Part shown: in pieces, positions 28,203 through 36,854 of the stretch | How positions within the stretch are numbered: position 1 is the first letter of the stretch | How the letters are laid out: each line of letters begins with the position of its first letter | Source: Pseudomonadota bacterium | GTDB taxonomy: Bacteria; Pseudomonadota; Gammaproteobacteria; JAKAQQ01 | Assembly: GCA_021798115.1 (NCBI GenBank) | Contig: JAJZYM010000005.1 | Location: forward strand, 1-64,000 | DNA length: 64,000 nucleotides | Reading direction: 5' to 3' | Notes under the pieces: generated by a model | Database searches by the model: none | What the model was told of the DNA's origin: nothing | What the model saw: only the letters and a program-made list of their open reading frames with translations | Made by a program: the position numbers and the translations under genes

Positions 28203-29050
28203 CAGCAGGAAGGGGCGGTGCGTCCGCAGTCCTGAGGACGGCACGGGATGCTGATCCGTTTGGGAGCGTCGCCGTCGAGACGAAGGGCCGTGAGGCTACG
28301 CCCCCAGTAGCAGCCGGTGTCGAGGGGATGGATGTGGCGTGCCGGGGGATCGCCCACCGTCGACCAATGCCCGAACAAGATGTGATGTTCGGTCCCTCTT
28401 TGGACGGGAACGTCGTACCAGGGGAGGAGGGGCGGCGGTTGGCTGCCCGGAGGGCCCTTCTCACGGAGGTCCAGTCCTTCGTCGGGATGCCAGTAGCGCA
28501 TGCGCGTGAGCGCGTTGATGGTGAAGATCATCTCTTCGCGCCGATCGCGCGCGCGTTCGGGCCGTCGCGGTTCGTCACTCGGCATCGTCCTGAGAAACGC
28601 TTGTGCATCAGGACCGGCGAGCGTCGCCTCGACCGCACGGGCTGCGTCCTGGGCCTCCTCGAGGGTCCAGCAGGGAGGAAGCCCGGCGTGAACGAGCGTG
28701 TAGCCGAGCTCGGGGTCGTGATGGAGGAGAGGTCTTCTGCGTAGCCAGTCGAGAAGCCGCGCGCCGTCCGGAGCTTCGAGGATGCGGGCGGCAAGATTGT
28801 CTTCGGGCTGGCGGGGAGGCATCCCGGCGGCGAGAGCGAGGACGTAGAGATCGTGGTTCCCGAGCACGACCGTCGCGGCCTCTCCGAGTTTGGCAACGAA
28901 GCGCAGGGTTTCGAGCGATTTCGGTCCGCGGTTCACGAGATCGCCAGTGAACCACAGGCGATCCTCCCCGGCGTCGAATCGAACACGTTTGAGAAGCCGC
29001 TCAAGCGCGTCGTAGCAGCCGTGGACGTCCCCGATTGCGTAGATGGCCAT
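28202..29050 (-). CDS. apaH: Symmetrical bis(5'-nucleosyl)-tetraphosphatase
   Basis: MAIYAIGDVHGCYDALERLLKRVRFDAGEDRLWFTGDLVNRGPKSLETLRFV...VLGNHDLY; start at 29050 rather than 29173. Confidence 0.95.
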   Translation of the reverse strand: MAIYAIGDVHGCYDALERLLKRVRFDAGEDRLWFTGDLVNRGPKSLETLRFVAKLGEAATVVLGNHDLYVLALAAGMPPRQPEDNLAARILEAPDGARLLDWLRRRPLLHHDPELGYTLVHAGLPPCWTLEEAQDAARAVEATLAGPDAQAFLRTMPSDEPRRPERARDRREEMIFTINALTRMRYWHPDEGLDLREKGPPGSQPPPLLPWYDVPVQRGTEHHILFGHWSTVGDPPARHIHPLDTGCYWGRSLTALRLDGDAPKRISIPCRPQDCGRTAPSC

Positions 29051-29241
29051 GGGCGTAATTTTGTCTCGGCGGGAGGAGGAAAGAGAACGGGATCCGGCGT
29101 GCCCGGTGACCAATTTTGCCCGAGACGCCGGTCGGTCTGCAGCAACGCCCTCCGGGTCCGGGTCCGGAGTCATATAATGCGAGCAGTCAAGATCGGCGCC
29201 TCAAGACATTCGGGGCGGCCCGGGTAGAGAGGGAAAAACGT

Positions 29242-29718
29242 ATGCCATCCTGGCCTCTCGATCTTCTGTTTGCGGGTGTCTTGCTTGTCGCCGAGCTGTT
29301 TACGCAGACGTTTTACTTTTTGGCCGTGGCGATTGCCTTCGCGCTTCTCGCTCTGGCGGACGCGCTCTTCCATCCGGGCCGAATCTTCTCGGCCGTGCTT
29401 TTCGTCGTGCTTGCAGCCTGTCTCCTTGCGGCCGCACATCTTCTACGCAAAAAGCTTCGCAACGAATCGTCCCGCCAGACCACGGCACTTGATAGCGGAA
29501 GAGTGGTCACCGTCATCGCGCACCAGGACGACCGCCTGCGCGTCCGCTACCGTGGGACCCTCTGGACGGGACGCCTCGCGGAGCAGGGTCCCCTCCCTCC
29601 TGTCGGCACTCTCCTCACGATTGTGGGGCGCGAGGGCAATCTGCTTCTGCTTGCTCCCCTTCCCGAAGGCACCCCTCCGCCGTCGTCCGCCCCGTCCTCT
29701 CCGACGCCGGCGTCTTAA
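29242..29718 (+). CDS. NfeD-family membrane protein
   Basis: MPSWPLDLLFAGVLLVAELFTQTFYFLAVAIAFALLALADALF...OB-fold-like C-terminus VRYRGTLWTGRL. Confidence 0.85.
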   Translation: MPSWPLDLLFAGVLLVAELFTQTFYFLAVAIAFALLALADALFHPGRIFSAVLFVVLAACLLAAAHLLRKKLRNESSRQTTALDSGRVVTVIAHQDDRLRVRYRGTLWTGRLAEQGPLPPVGTLLTIVGREGNLLLLAPLPEGTPPPSSAPSSPTPAS

Positions 29719-29755
29719 GTAGTAGACTACCGGTACACCTCCAGAGATCACGCCC

Positions 29756-30796
29756 GTGTTCATTGTCATCGTCGTCCTCATTGTTCTCGCACTTCTCATT
29801 CTTTCTCGCGGCGTTCGTATCGTTCCACAGCAACGGGCCTGGGTCGTGGAACGGCTTGGTCGCTATCTGAGGACGTTGGAGCCGGGTCTCAACATCATCA
29901 TTCCGGGAATCGATCAGGTGGCGTATCGGTTCGATCTTCGTGAGACACCGATCGACGTGCCGCCGCAGGTCTGCATCACCAAAGACAACACTCAGGTTTC
30001 GGTCGATGGAGTGATGTACGTTCAGATCACCGACGCGCGATTGGCCGCCTACGGTTCCTCCAACCCTTACTCCGCCGTGATCCAGCTGGCCCAGACCGCC
30101 ATGCGCTCCGAGATCGGCAAGCTGCATCTCGACGAGTCCCTGAGTTCGCGCCAGATACTCAACGCGGCCGTCGTCTCCGTCCTCGATGAGGCGGGGGTCA
30201 CCTGGGGGATCAAAATTCTGCGCTACGAGATCAAAGACATCACCCCACCACAGGAAATCCTTCGGGCCATGGAACTCCAGATCACGGCCGATCGCGAGCG
30301 GCGCGCGGTCATCGCCCGCTCCGAAGGAGAACGCCAGCAGCAGATCAACGTCTCCGAGGGCAAGCGTCAACAGTTCATCAACATCGCCGAAGGTGACAAG
30401 CAGTCGCAGATTCTGCGTGCCGAGGGCGAGGCTCAGGCGATCCAGCTCGTGGCGCAGGCGACCGCGCAGGCGATCAGCGCCGTGGCCCAGACACTCTCGC
30501 AGGCGGGTGGCCTCGAGGCCCTGCAGCTTCAGGTCGCACGCGATTACATCACCCAGTGGGGGAACATCGCCAAGGCGTCGACGACGATGCTCATCCCCGC
30601 CGACATGGGCAATGTGGGCGGTCTCGTCGCGACCGCCATGGAAATCGTACGCCGCTCGAGTTCCGGCCCGTCCGTTCCTCAGGGCGGGTCCGCTTCCGCT
30701 CCGGCGGCCACGGGGGCGGCCTCCAAACCCGCCGGCGAGGCTATGAAGGCCCCGAACCCCTCATCTTATGTTCCGGGCGCGTCCGCAAAGAGCTGA
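29756..30796 (+). CDS. SPFH/stomatin-prohibitin family protein (QmcA-like), GTG start
   Basis: IVPQQRAWVVERLGRYLRTLEPGLNIIIPGIDQVAYRFDLRETPIDVPPQVCITKDNTQVSVDGVMYVQITDARLAAYG. Confidence 0.93.
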   Translation: MFIVIVVLIVLALLILSRGVRIVPQQRAWVVERLGRYLRTLEPGLNIIIPGIDQVAYRFDLRETPIDVPPQVCITKDNTQVSVDGVMYVQITDARLAAYGSSNPYSAVIQLAQTAMRSEIGKLHLDESLSSRQILNAAVVSVLDEAGVTWGIKILRYEIKDITPPQEILRAMELQITADRERRAVIARSEGERQQQINVSEGKRQQFINIAEGDKQSQILRAEGEAQAIQLVAQATAQAISAVAQTLSQAGGLEALQLQVARDYITQWGNIAKASTTMLIPADMGNVGGLVATAMEIVRRSSSGPSVPQGGSASAPAATGAASKPAGEAMKAPNPSSYVPGASAKS

Positions 30797-31574
30797 TGGC
30801 CCGGGCAAGCTTCCCGTAGTCAGGCGGGGTCAGATTCTCGGCACGGAGTTGGGGGTCGAGGCCCACGGCCTGAATCTCCTCCTTCAAGAGAAGGGGGCTC
30901 AGGGCGTTCGCGAGCGTTTTGCGCCGCTTCTGGAAAGCGGCGGACACGACGTCGGCAAACGCTCGATCCCAGGCTCCGGGGAACGGTTCGGAGCGGTACG
31001 GCACGAGACGAACCCAGCGGGAGCGAACCTCCGGAGGGGGTCGGAATGCCCCGGGGCCGACCTCGAAAAGCGATTCCGCCTTGGCGCAGCTGGCGACGGT
31101 GACCGTCAGCCGCCCATATTCGGGGGTGGAGGGCCGTGCGATCATGCGGAGCACGACCTCGCGCTGAAGGAGGACGTGCAGATCCTGGATGGCCGTGGCG
31201 TGACTCAGGCAGTGGAAAAGAAGCGGAGTGGAGATGTTGTAGGGAAGATTCCCGACCACACGGATCCGCCGCCCGAGATGGCTTGCCAGGGCCGTGATAT
31301 CGACATCGCGGGCGTCACACTCGAGAACGACCAGACGATCCTCCCCGTAGAGGGAGCGGAGATGGGCGACAAGCCGATGATCGATTTCGACGGCGTGGAG
31401 ACGGGGAACCCGTTCGAGAAAGGTTCGGGTGAGCGCGCCGGTGCCGGGCCCGATTTCGAGCAGGCGGTCGTCCGGCGCCGGTTCCACGCTCGACACCATC
31501 CGCGCGAGGACCGCGGGATCGTGGAGGAAATGCTGTCCGTAGCGCTTACGCGCCGCGGGTTCGTGCGTGACCAT
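30741..31574 (-). CDS. ksgA: 16S rRNA (adenine1518-N6/1519-N6)-dimethyltransferase
   Basis: RKRYGQHFLHDPAVLARMV...LLEIGPGTGALTRTFLE...VVGNLPYNISTPLLFHCLSH. Confidence 0.95.
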   Translation of the reverse strand: MVTHEPAARKRYGQHFLHDPAVLARMVSSVEPAPDDRLLEIGPGTGALTRTFLERVPRLHAVEIDHRLVAHLRSLYGEDRLVVLECDARDVDITALASHLGRRIRVVGNLPYNISTPLLFHCLSHATAIQDLHVLLQREVVLRMIARPSTPEYGRLTVTVASCAKAESLFEVGPGAFRPPPEVRSRWVRLVPYRSEPFPGAWDRAFADVVSAAFQKRRKTLANALSPLLLKEEIQAVGLDPQLRAENLTPPDYGKLARAISSLRTRPEHKMRGSGPS

Positions 31575-32559
31575 GAGCGCCCACGAGCTCAAGCGCGTGG
31601 CGGAGTGCGGCGCGCAGGTTGGACGATTCTGCGGTGCCACGCCCGGCGTGCTCCAGGGCGGTTCCGTGATCGACCGAAGTCCGCGGGAACGGAAGGCCCA
31701 GTGTGATGTTGACGGCCGTGGCGAACCCCCGGTGCTTGATCACGGGGAGGACTTGGTCGTGGTACATGCCGAGGACGGCGTCGTAATCCTCGATCACCCG
31801 TGGGAGAAACGCCGTGTCCGCCGGAAGCGGATCGCTCAGGATCCAGCCGTGTTTTTGGCGCAAGCTCGTCAGGGTGGGGGAGAGGATGGTGCGCTCCTCG
31901 TTTCCGAGGTGTCCGCCTTCCCCGGCGTGCGGATTGAGACCAAGAACCGCGATGCGTGGGCGATCGATCCTGTAATAACGCTCGAGGGCCGGAACCAGGA
32001 CAGCGAGGGTCTCCTCGAGACTTTCGGCCGTGATCGCCCGCGGCACATCGGCGAGCGGAAGGTGTGTCGTCAGAAGAGCGACGCGCCAGCGACGGTCCGC
32101 GAAGAGCATCACGGTTCGGGAAACCCCAAAACGGTCCGCGAGGTATTCCGTGTGCCCCCGAAAGGGAATGCCCGCGTCGTTCAAGATGCCCTTGTGGACA
32201 GGTGCGGTGACCAGTGCATCGAAACGACCGCTTTCGAGCCCGCGGCTGGCGGTTTCGAGAAGTTCAAGAACGTAGGCGGCATTGCGCCGATCGAGCCGAG
32301 CGGGTTCGGATTCGGTGCGCAGTGGCACGTGCAGTATCCAGCGTCCGGGTGCGGCCTCGCGCGCCAACGAGGTTGGGTCGTACGGCTTGAGATGACGGGG
32401 CAGAGGGATCTTCAAAAGAGACGCCCGCCGCGCCAGAAGTTCCTGATCGGCCAGCACCACGAGATGGTGTCCTTGCGGTGGGCGGCGGAGGACGTCGATG
32501 CAGATGTCCGGGCCCACGCCGGCCGGTTCACCCGAGCTCAGCGCGATTCTGGGGATCAC
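31546..32559 (-). CDS. pdxA: 4-hydroxythreonine-4-phosphate dehydrogenase
   Basis: IALSSGEPAGVGPDICI...TAPVHKGILNDAGIPFRGHTEYLADRFG...LGLNPHAGEGGHLGNEE...GMYHDQVLPVIKHRGFATAVNITLGLPFPRTSVDHGTA. Confidence 0.97.
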   Translation of the reverse strand: MIPRIALSSGEPAGVGPDICIDVLRRPPQGHHLVVLADQELLARRASLLKIPLPRHLKPYDPTSLAREAAPGRWILHVPLRTESEPARLDRRNAAYVLELLETASRGLESGRFDALVTAPVHKGILNDAGIPFRGHTEYLADRFGVSRTVMLFADRRWRVALLTTHLPLADVPRAITAESLEETLAVLVPALERYYRIDRPRIAVLGLNPHAGEGGHLGNEERTILSPTLTSLRQKHGWILSDPLPADTAFLPRVIEDYDAVLGMYHDQVLPVIKHRGFATAVNITLGLPFPRTSVDHGTALEHAGRGTAESSNLRAALRHALELVGAHGHARTRGA

Positions 32560-33974
32560 GATGCCCAGGGCACAAGATCGTGCACGATGGACTCATCAAA
32601 AAGGCGATTCTCGTAGGCGCGCGATGCGGCGTCAAATTTCCGGGTGAAGATCTTCTCGTACGCCTCCTGTACGAGCGTTTGATGGGTCACGTTACGGCGG
32701 CGTTTGCCGAGGAGGCGGATGATGGCCCATCCGCTCCGGGTCGCAAAGGGTGCGCTCACCTGGTCGACGCGGAGGTGCTTCAACACCGTCTGGTAAGGGG
32801 GTGAGAGTTGCCCCGCGCGGACCCAACCCATGTGCCCGCCGTTGATCGCGACGGCCGGATCGGCGGAAAGTGTGCGCGCCAGGGCCGACCAATGTGCTCC
32901 GTGAAGGACCCGAAGGCGGAGACGCCTCAAGGTCGCCAGAATCTTTTTCGTCCCGCGGACGGGTGTCGGGGTCAGGACCATGCGCTCGAGTTTCCACTCG
33001 GTGGCGTAGACGTGCCCGAGCTCTTGCCTGCGACGACTGTGCAGTTTGTAAATGATGTAGCCCTCGCTCGTGGCCACGGGGTTGCTGATCTCGTGCGGGC
33101 GAAGTGCGGCGACCACGGGCCGTGCGGGTCGAGGAAGATCCCTGAGCGGGACCCACCCCATCGCGCCCCCTCTCAGGGAGTTGCCGGCGATGGAATGGGC
33201 CACCGCCATGGCCGAAAAAGATGCTCCGTGGCGAAGAGCGGCGACAAGGCTGCGGGCTTCTTTTTGGGTTTCTGTGAGAGCGCTCGGGCGATCGGCAGCG
33301 ACCGGCAGAACGATTTCCGCCAGGTTGTCTTCTTCGACACCGCGAAGCCTGTGGCGCCGAAGATAGGCTGCGATCTCACTTTTCGAAACCGTCACGGTTG
33401 GTCCCACCGCCGCCTCAAGCAGCCGGTGCACAGTGAGCGCGTGCGCGATTTGGCGACGGTAGGCTTGATAGCTAATTCCCTGACGTTCGAGCCACGCCGG
33501 AAACTGGGCAAACGGGGTATGGTTGCGTGCGGCAATGCTGGCCATGATGGCGCTGACCTGGTTCGGCGGCGCTTCGATCCCGTGATGTTTGGCCTCTTCG
33601 ATCTCGATGCGCTCGCGGATCAGGCGGGTCAGCACCTGCCGGCGGAACGCCTTGCGGGGAGGTTGTTGAAAGCCTCGCGCTTTGATTTCGGCGAGGAGGA
33701 GGTTCTCCTCGTCGCGGACCTGGCTCAAAAGGATGGGCGATCCGTTGACGACGGCGACGACTTTGTCGAGGAGCGTGCCCTGGGGCAGGGGGGGGGTAGG
33801 CCGCGCGGAAGCCGCGGGGGCTTTGTTCGTCGCGGTGGCCGCGGCCGGGTGCTCCACCGGGAGCGGCGCGAGAGGAGGAAGGTTCGGCGTGCAGGCGGCG
33901 AGCGCGAGCGCGGCGGCAACAGCCGCAAGAGGGCCCGTGCGCCAACGGAATTTAAGGATTTGTGGGCTCTTCAT
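32556..33974 (-). CDS. surA: SurA-family peptidylprolyl isomerase chaperone with predicted lipoprotein signal
   Basis: MKSPQILKFRWRTGPLAAVAAALALAACTPNLPP lipobox; LDKVVAVVNGSPILLSQVRDEENLL...two parvulin-like domains (GGAMGWVPLRDLP; NGGHMGWVRAGQLSP). Confidence 0.92.
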   Translation of the reverse strand: MKSPQILKFRWRTGPLAAVAAALALAACTPNLPPLAPLPVEHPAAATATNKAPAASARPTPPLPQGTLLDKVVAVVNGSPILLSQVRDEENLLLAEIKARGFQQPPRKAFRRQVLTRLIRERIEIEEAKHHGIEAPPNQVSAIMASIAARNHTPFAQFPAWLERQGISYQAYRRQIAHALTVHRLLEAAVGPTVTVSKSEIAAYLRRHRLRGVEEDNLAEIVLPVAADRPSALTETQKEARSLVAALRHGASFSAMAVAHSIAGNSLRGGAMGWVPLRDLPRPARPVVAALRPHEISNPVATSEGYIIYKLHSRRRQELGHVYATEWKLERMVLTPTPVRGTKKILATLRRLRLRVLHGAHWSALARTLSADPAVAINGGHMGWVRAGQLSPPYQTVLKHLRVDQVSAPFATRSGWAIIRLLGKRRRNVTHQTLVQEAYEKIFTRKFDAASRAYENRLFDESIVHDLVPWAS

Positions 33975-36207
33975 AACCTTGAATATCCTGTCTGAGAAAA
34001 CTGAGAAGTGTATGGCCGAGACTTCCGAGCCCCTTCAGGGTCAGCTCGAAATAAACGGCCGAGTTCATTTGGGCTCCGTTCGTGAGACTGCCACTGGCGG
34101 ACGGAACGACAAACCGGCGGTCGAGAATACGAAAGATCCAGCAGCACGTATCGTACTGCACTCCGGCGAAGGTCTCGAGCGTCGTGTGTCCAAAGATCGA
34201 GTAATCCCAGAGGCCCACGAGGCTCCAGCGGTGCCCCAAGGGGAGGGCAAACGAGACGTTTGTTTGATCGAGACTGCCGTATTCGTAAGCGTAACCCACA
34301 TTGAAGACCTCGTCGCGTTTGGGATGGTATTCGAGGCCGACGTTCGAGGTCTCGACGATGTCGTTGTAGGGGTCCCACTCTCCGGCGGCGTAACCCGACC
34401 ACGAGCGGCCGAGGTTGAGGCGGGCTTCGGCGGCGTAGGCCGACCGCGGGTTGTCGACGGCGGTTTGCCCGGGAAGCGTGACCAGGCGAGGCTGAAAATA
34501 GAAAATCTGCCCGAGAGTGAGCGAGGCGATTTCCTGGCCGTCGCTGGAGCGGAAGAGTCGTGAGGTGAAGCCGGCGGCGAGCTGATTGGCGTTTTCGAGC
34601 CGGTCCGGGCCCAGAAAGCGGTTCGGGCTGAAGATCTGCAGTGTGTCAAACGGGGCCTGACTTGTATCGAACACCGGAAAGTCGTTCTGGTTGCGGTAGG
34701 GCACGTAGAGGTAAAGGAGTCGCGGCTCGAGCGTTTGCAGCCAGCGGCCGTGATCAAAAAGTCTCTCGAAACGGAGCCGCGCGTCAACGTCGTAAACGGG
34801 GGCGGCCATGCGCGGCGTCGTCGTCTCGCCGGGCGCAACGGGTTGAGCGAGCCAGTAGTGAAGCGCGTCGAGAGCGATCCTGGGGGTGAGGGAGGCCCCA
34901 AGATCGCCGAACCGGTAGCCCACGCTGGGGAAAAGATGCAAACGATCGCCGCTGATCTCGCTGGGCGCTTCAAAGCGTCCGTAGCTGCCCTCCATGCTCG
35001 CGATCCAGCCGCGGCGTCCCCAGTGCCCGTAGTAGTTCAGGAGAGGGATTTCGCGGTACGGGCGGAGCGAAAGAGGAATTGAGGTGTCGACCGTTTGCAC
35101 GTCTTGCGCCAGCGCCGTCAGGCTCCAGTGGCGGCGTGCGTACGTGAGCGAGAGGTTCCGGAACTGATACGGTTGTGCCGCCTCGTTGAGTGAGGTTCCA
35201 AAATCAATGAGGTAGTCGGGATCGGAAAGATAGTTGTAGGAAGCCAAAAGGGACGTGTGGGGGCCGAAGACGGTCGTGTCCAGGTAACTCAGCTGCGAGC
35301 GTTCCGTGCCCGTGACGTTGTCGTGAGGAAGATAGTGGCCTTCGAGCTCACCCCGACTGGTGGGCGTGAGGTAGCGGAACTGAAGGCCGGTCAACAGTCC
35401 GCGTTTGCTCATCCAGCGCGGGCTGATGGTGAGGTCGTAATTTGGCGCCAGGTTGAAATAGTACGGGATCTCGAGGTCGGTGCCGTTCAGGCTGTTTGTG
35501 CCGAAGCGGGGAGGGAGCAAGCCGCTCTTGCGCCGGTTGCTCAGGGGAAACGTGAGGAAAGGGGTGTAGAGAATGGGGATGTGGTAGAAGGTCAACCAGG
35601 CGTTGTAGGCATACCCCGTGTCGTGGGCCAGATGCAGGCTGACGTTGGAGGCGTGAAGTTCCCAATCGTGGTGTCCGGGCGGGCAGGTCGAGTAGGTCAT
35701 CCTTTTGAGGGAGGCGTGCTCCGAGCCGCGGACGACAACCCTGGCCGCACGCCCGTGGCCGTGCCGCAGAGGAAGAAAGTACCGGGCTTGGGAAAAGGAT
35801 CCTGTCCGTTGGGTGAAGTTGTACGTGCCTTGCGGGCTCTCGAGATACAAGTCGGGTTCGGCAAAACGAACTCGACCCGTGCCGTGGATGATGTTGTGGG
35901 CTCGGTCGTAGCTCGCCCGGGACATCCAGAGACGCCGATTGAGTTGGCTCGCCACGATGTGCCCGTAGAGATGCGAGATACCGTCGCGCAGAAAAACGCC
36001 GTGGTCGTAGCGGAGGCGAATGCGGGCGTCCTTGCGGTGAATGGGAAGAGGCGGAAGCGGGAGCGCGGGGCACGCGTAGTAGTGGTAAGTGCGGGCGTGG
36101 GCGCAAGAACCGGCGATACCCAGGATGAGTATCAAGAGTCGGGGCGGCCACGTCCCGCGCGCGCTGCGCTTCCTGAGAATCACGGTCGGTTGCGGGGGCG
36201 GGTTCAC
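33952..36207 (-). CDS. lptD: LPS-assembly outer membrane protein LptD
   Basis: RKDARIRLRYDHGVFLRDGISHLYGHIVASQLNRRLWMSRASYDRAHNIIHGTGRVRFAEPDLYLESPQGTYNFTQRTGSF; C-terminal DTCCWIFRILDRRFV. GTG start. Confidence 0.95.
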   Translation of the reverse strand: MNPPPQPTVILRKRSARGTWPPRLLILILGIAGSCAHARTYHYYACPALPLPPLPIHRKDARIRLRYDHGVFLRDGISHLYGHIVASQLNRRLWMSRASYDRAHNIIHGTGRVRFAEPDLYLESPQGTYNFTQRTGSFSQARYFLPLRHGHGRAARVVVRGSEHASLKRMTYSTCPPGHHDWELHASNVSLHLAHDTGYAYNAWLTFYHIPILYTPFLTFPLSNRRKSGLLPPRFGTNSLNGTDLEIPYYFNLAPNYDLTISPRWMSKRGLLTGLQFRYLTPTSRGELEGHYLPHDNVTGTERSQLSYLDTTVFGPHTSLLASYNYLSDPDYLIDFGTSLNEAAQPYQFRNLSLTYARRHWSLTALAQDVQTVDTSIPLSLRPYREIPLLNYYGHWGRRGWIASMEGSYGRFEAPSEISGDRLHLFPSVGYRFGDLGASLTPRIALDALHYWLAQPVAPGETTTPRMAAPVYDVDARLRFERLFDHGRWLQTLEPRLLYLYVPYRNQNDFPVFDTSQAPFDTLQIFSPNRFLGPDRLENANQLAAGFTSRLFRSSDGQEIASLTLGQIFYFQPRLVTLPGQTAVDNPRSAYAAEARLNLGRSWSGYAAGEWDPYNDIVETSNVGLEYHPKRDEVFNVGYAYEYGSLDQTNVSFALPLGHRWSLVGLWDYSIFGHTTLETFAGVQYDTCCWIFRILDRRFVVPSASGSLTNGAQMNSAVYFELTLKGLGSLGHTLLSFLRQDIQGYEEPTNP

Positions 36208-36215
36208 CCATCATG

Positions 36216-36792
36216 CTAAAGGATTTTCAGCTCGTGCGGAGAGGGGCCGCAGTTCCGCTCCGGGACGACGAAGGTCGAGGGCGAACTCCCGGGAGCCGGG
36301 CAGACGTGGGCCTGCAGATAGACTCCATCCGGAGGGCCGATGAACTTAATTTCCGCCGTGCGCTCTCGTCGGGAAGCGGACGAGGACGATACCGGGGATG
36401 CGTGCGAGAGAAGCGACGTGCCGGGCTGGGATCCAGGCCTCGATGCGGTGGCCTTCGGCCGGTTTCGCCACGATCAGCGCGCCGATCCCCCGAAGAGCGG
36501 TCAGGACGGGCTGTTTCCGGCCGCGGTACCCGATGGCAAGGTCGAGCCGGCCGGCACGGTCGACCCGCGCGAGCGGGCTGGAAAGGTGGCTCGGGTTGTG
36601 CCGCTCAAGCCGTAGGATCTCGACCTGCTGGGCAAGAATCAGAATCGCCGGAGAGAGGTGGAGGTATGGGTGGTTGGCCGGTGGCTGTGAAGAGAAAGGC
36701 GTGCATCCCGCGCAGACAAGCACAAGGAGCAAAACAAACAGCACAGGTTTTGCGGGACGGCGAGACGAGAAAAATGCGACGTGACGGCTCAT
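36216..36792 (-). pseudogene. Predicted lipoprotein resembling the S8-protease N-terminal (pro)domain, with an apparent frameshift near 36345-36375
   Basis: 36346-36792 encodes MSRHVAFFSSRRPAKPVLFVLLLVLVCAGCTPFSS...GRLDLAIGYRGRKQPVLTALRGIGALIVAKPAEGHRIEAWIPARHVASLARIPGIVLVRFPTRAHGGN*. The next frame continues with coding-like sequence TAEIKFIGPPDGVYLQAHVCPAPGSSPSTFVVPERNCGPSPHELKIL* to 36216, and I found no ATG/GTG/TTG for it downstream of its in-frame TGA. Confidence 0.55.
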
Positions 36793-36854
36793 GCGGAAAA
36801 GCTCGACGGTCTGGGTGCAGGGATGACGTGATCGGGGCGCCGGGAGAGTGCTCC

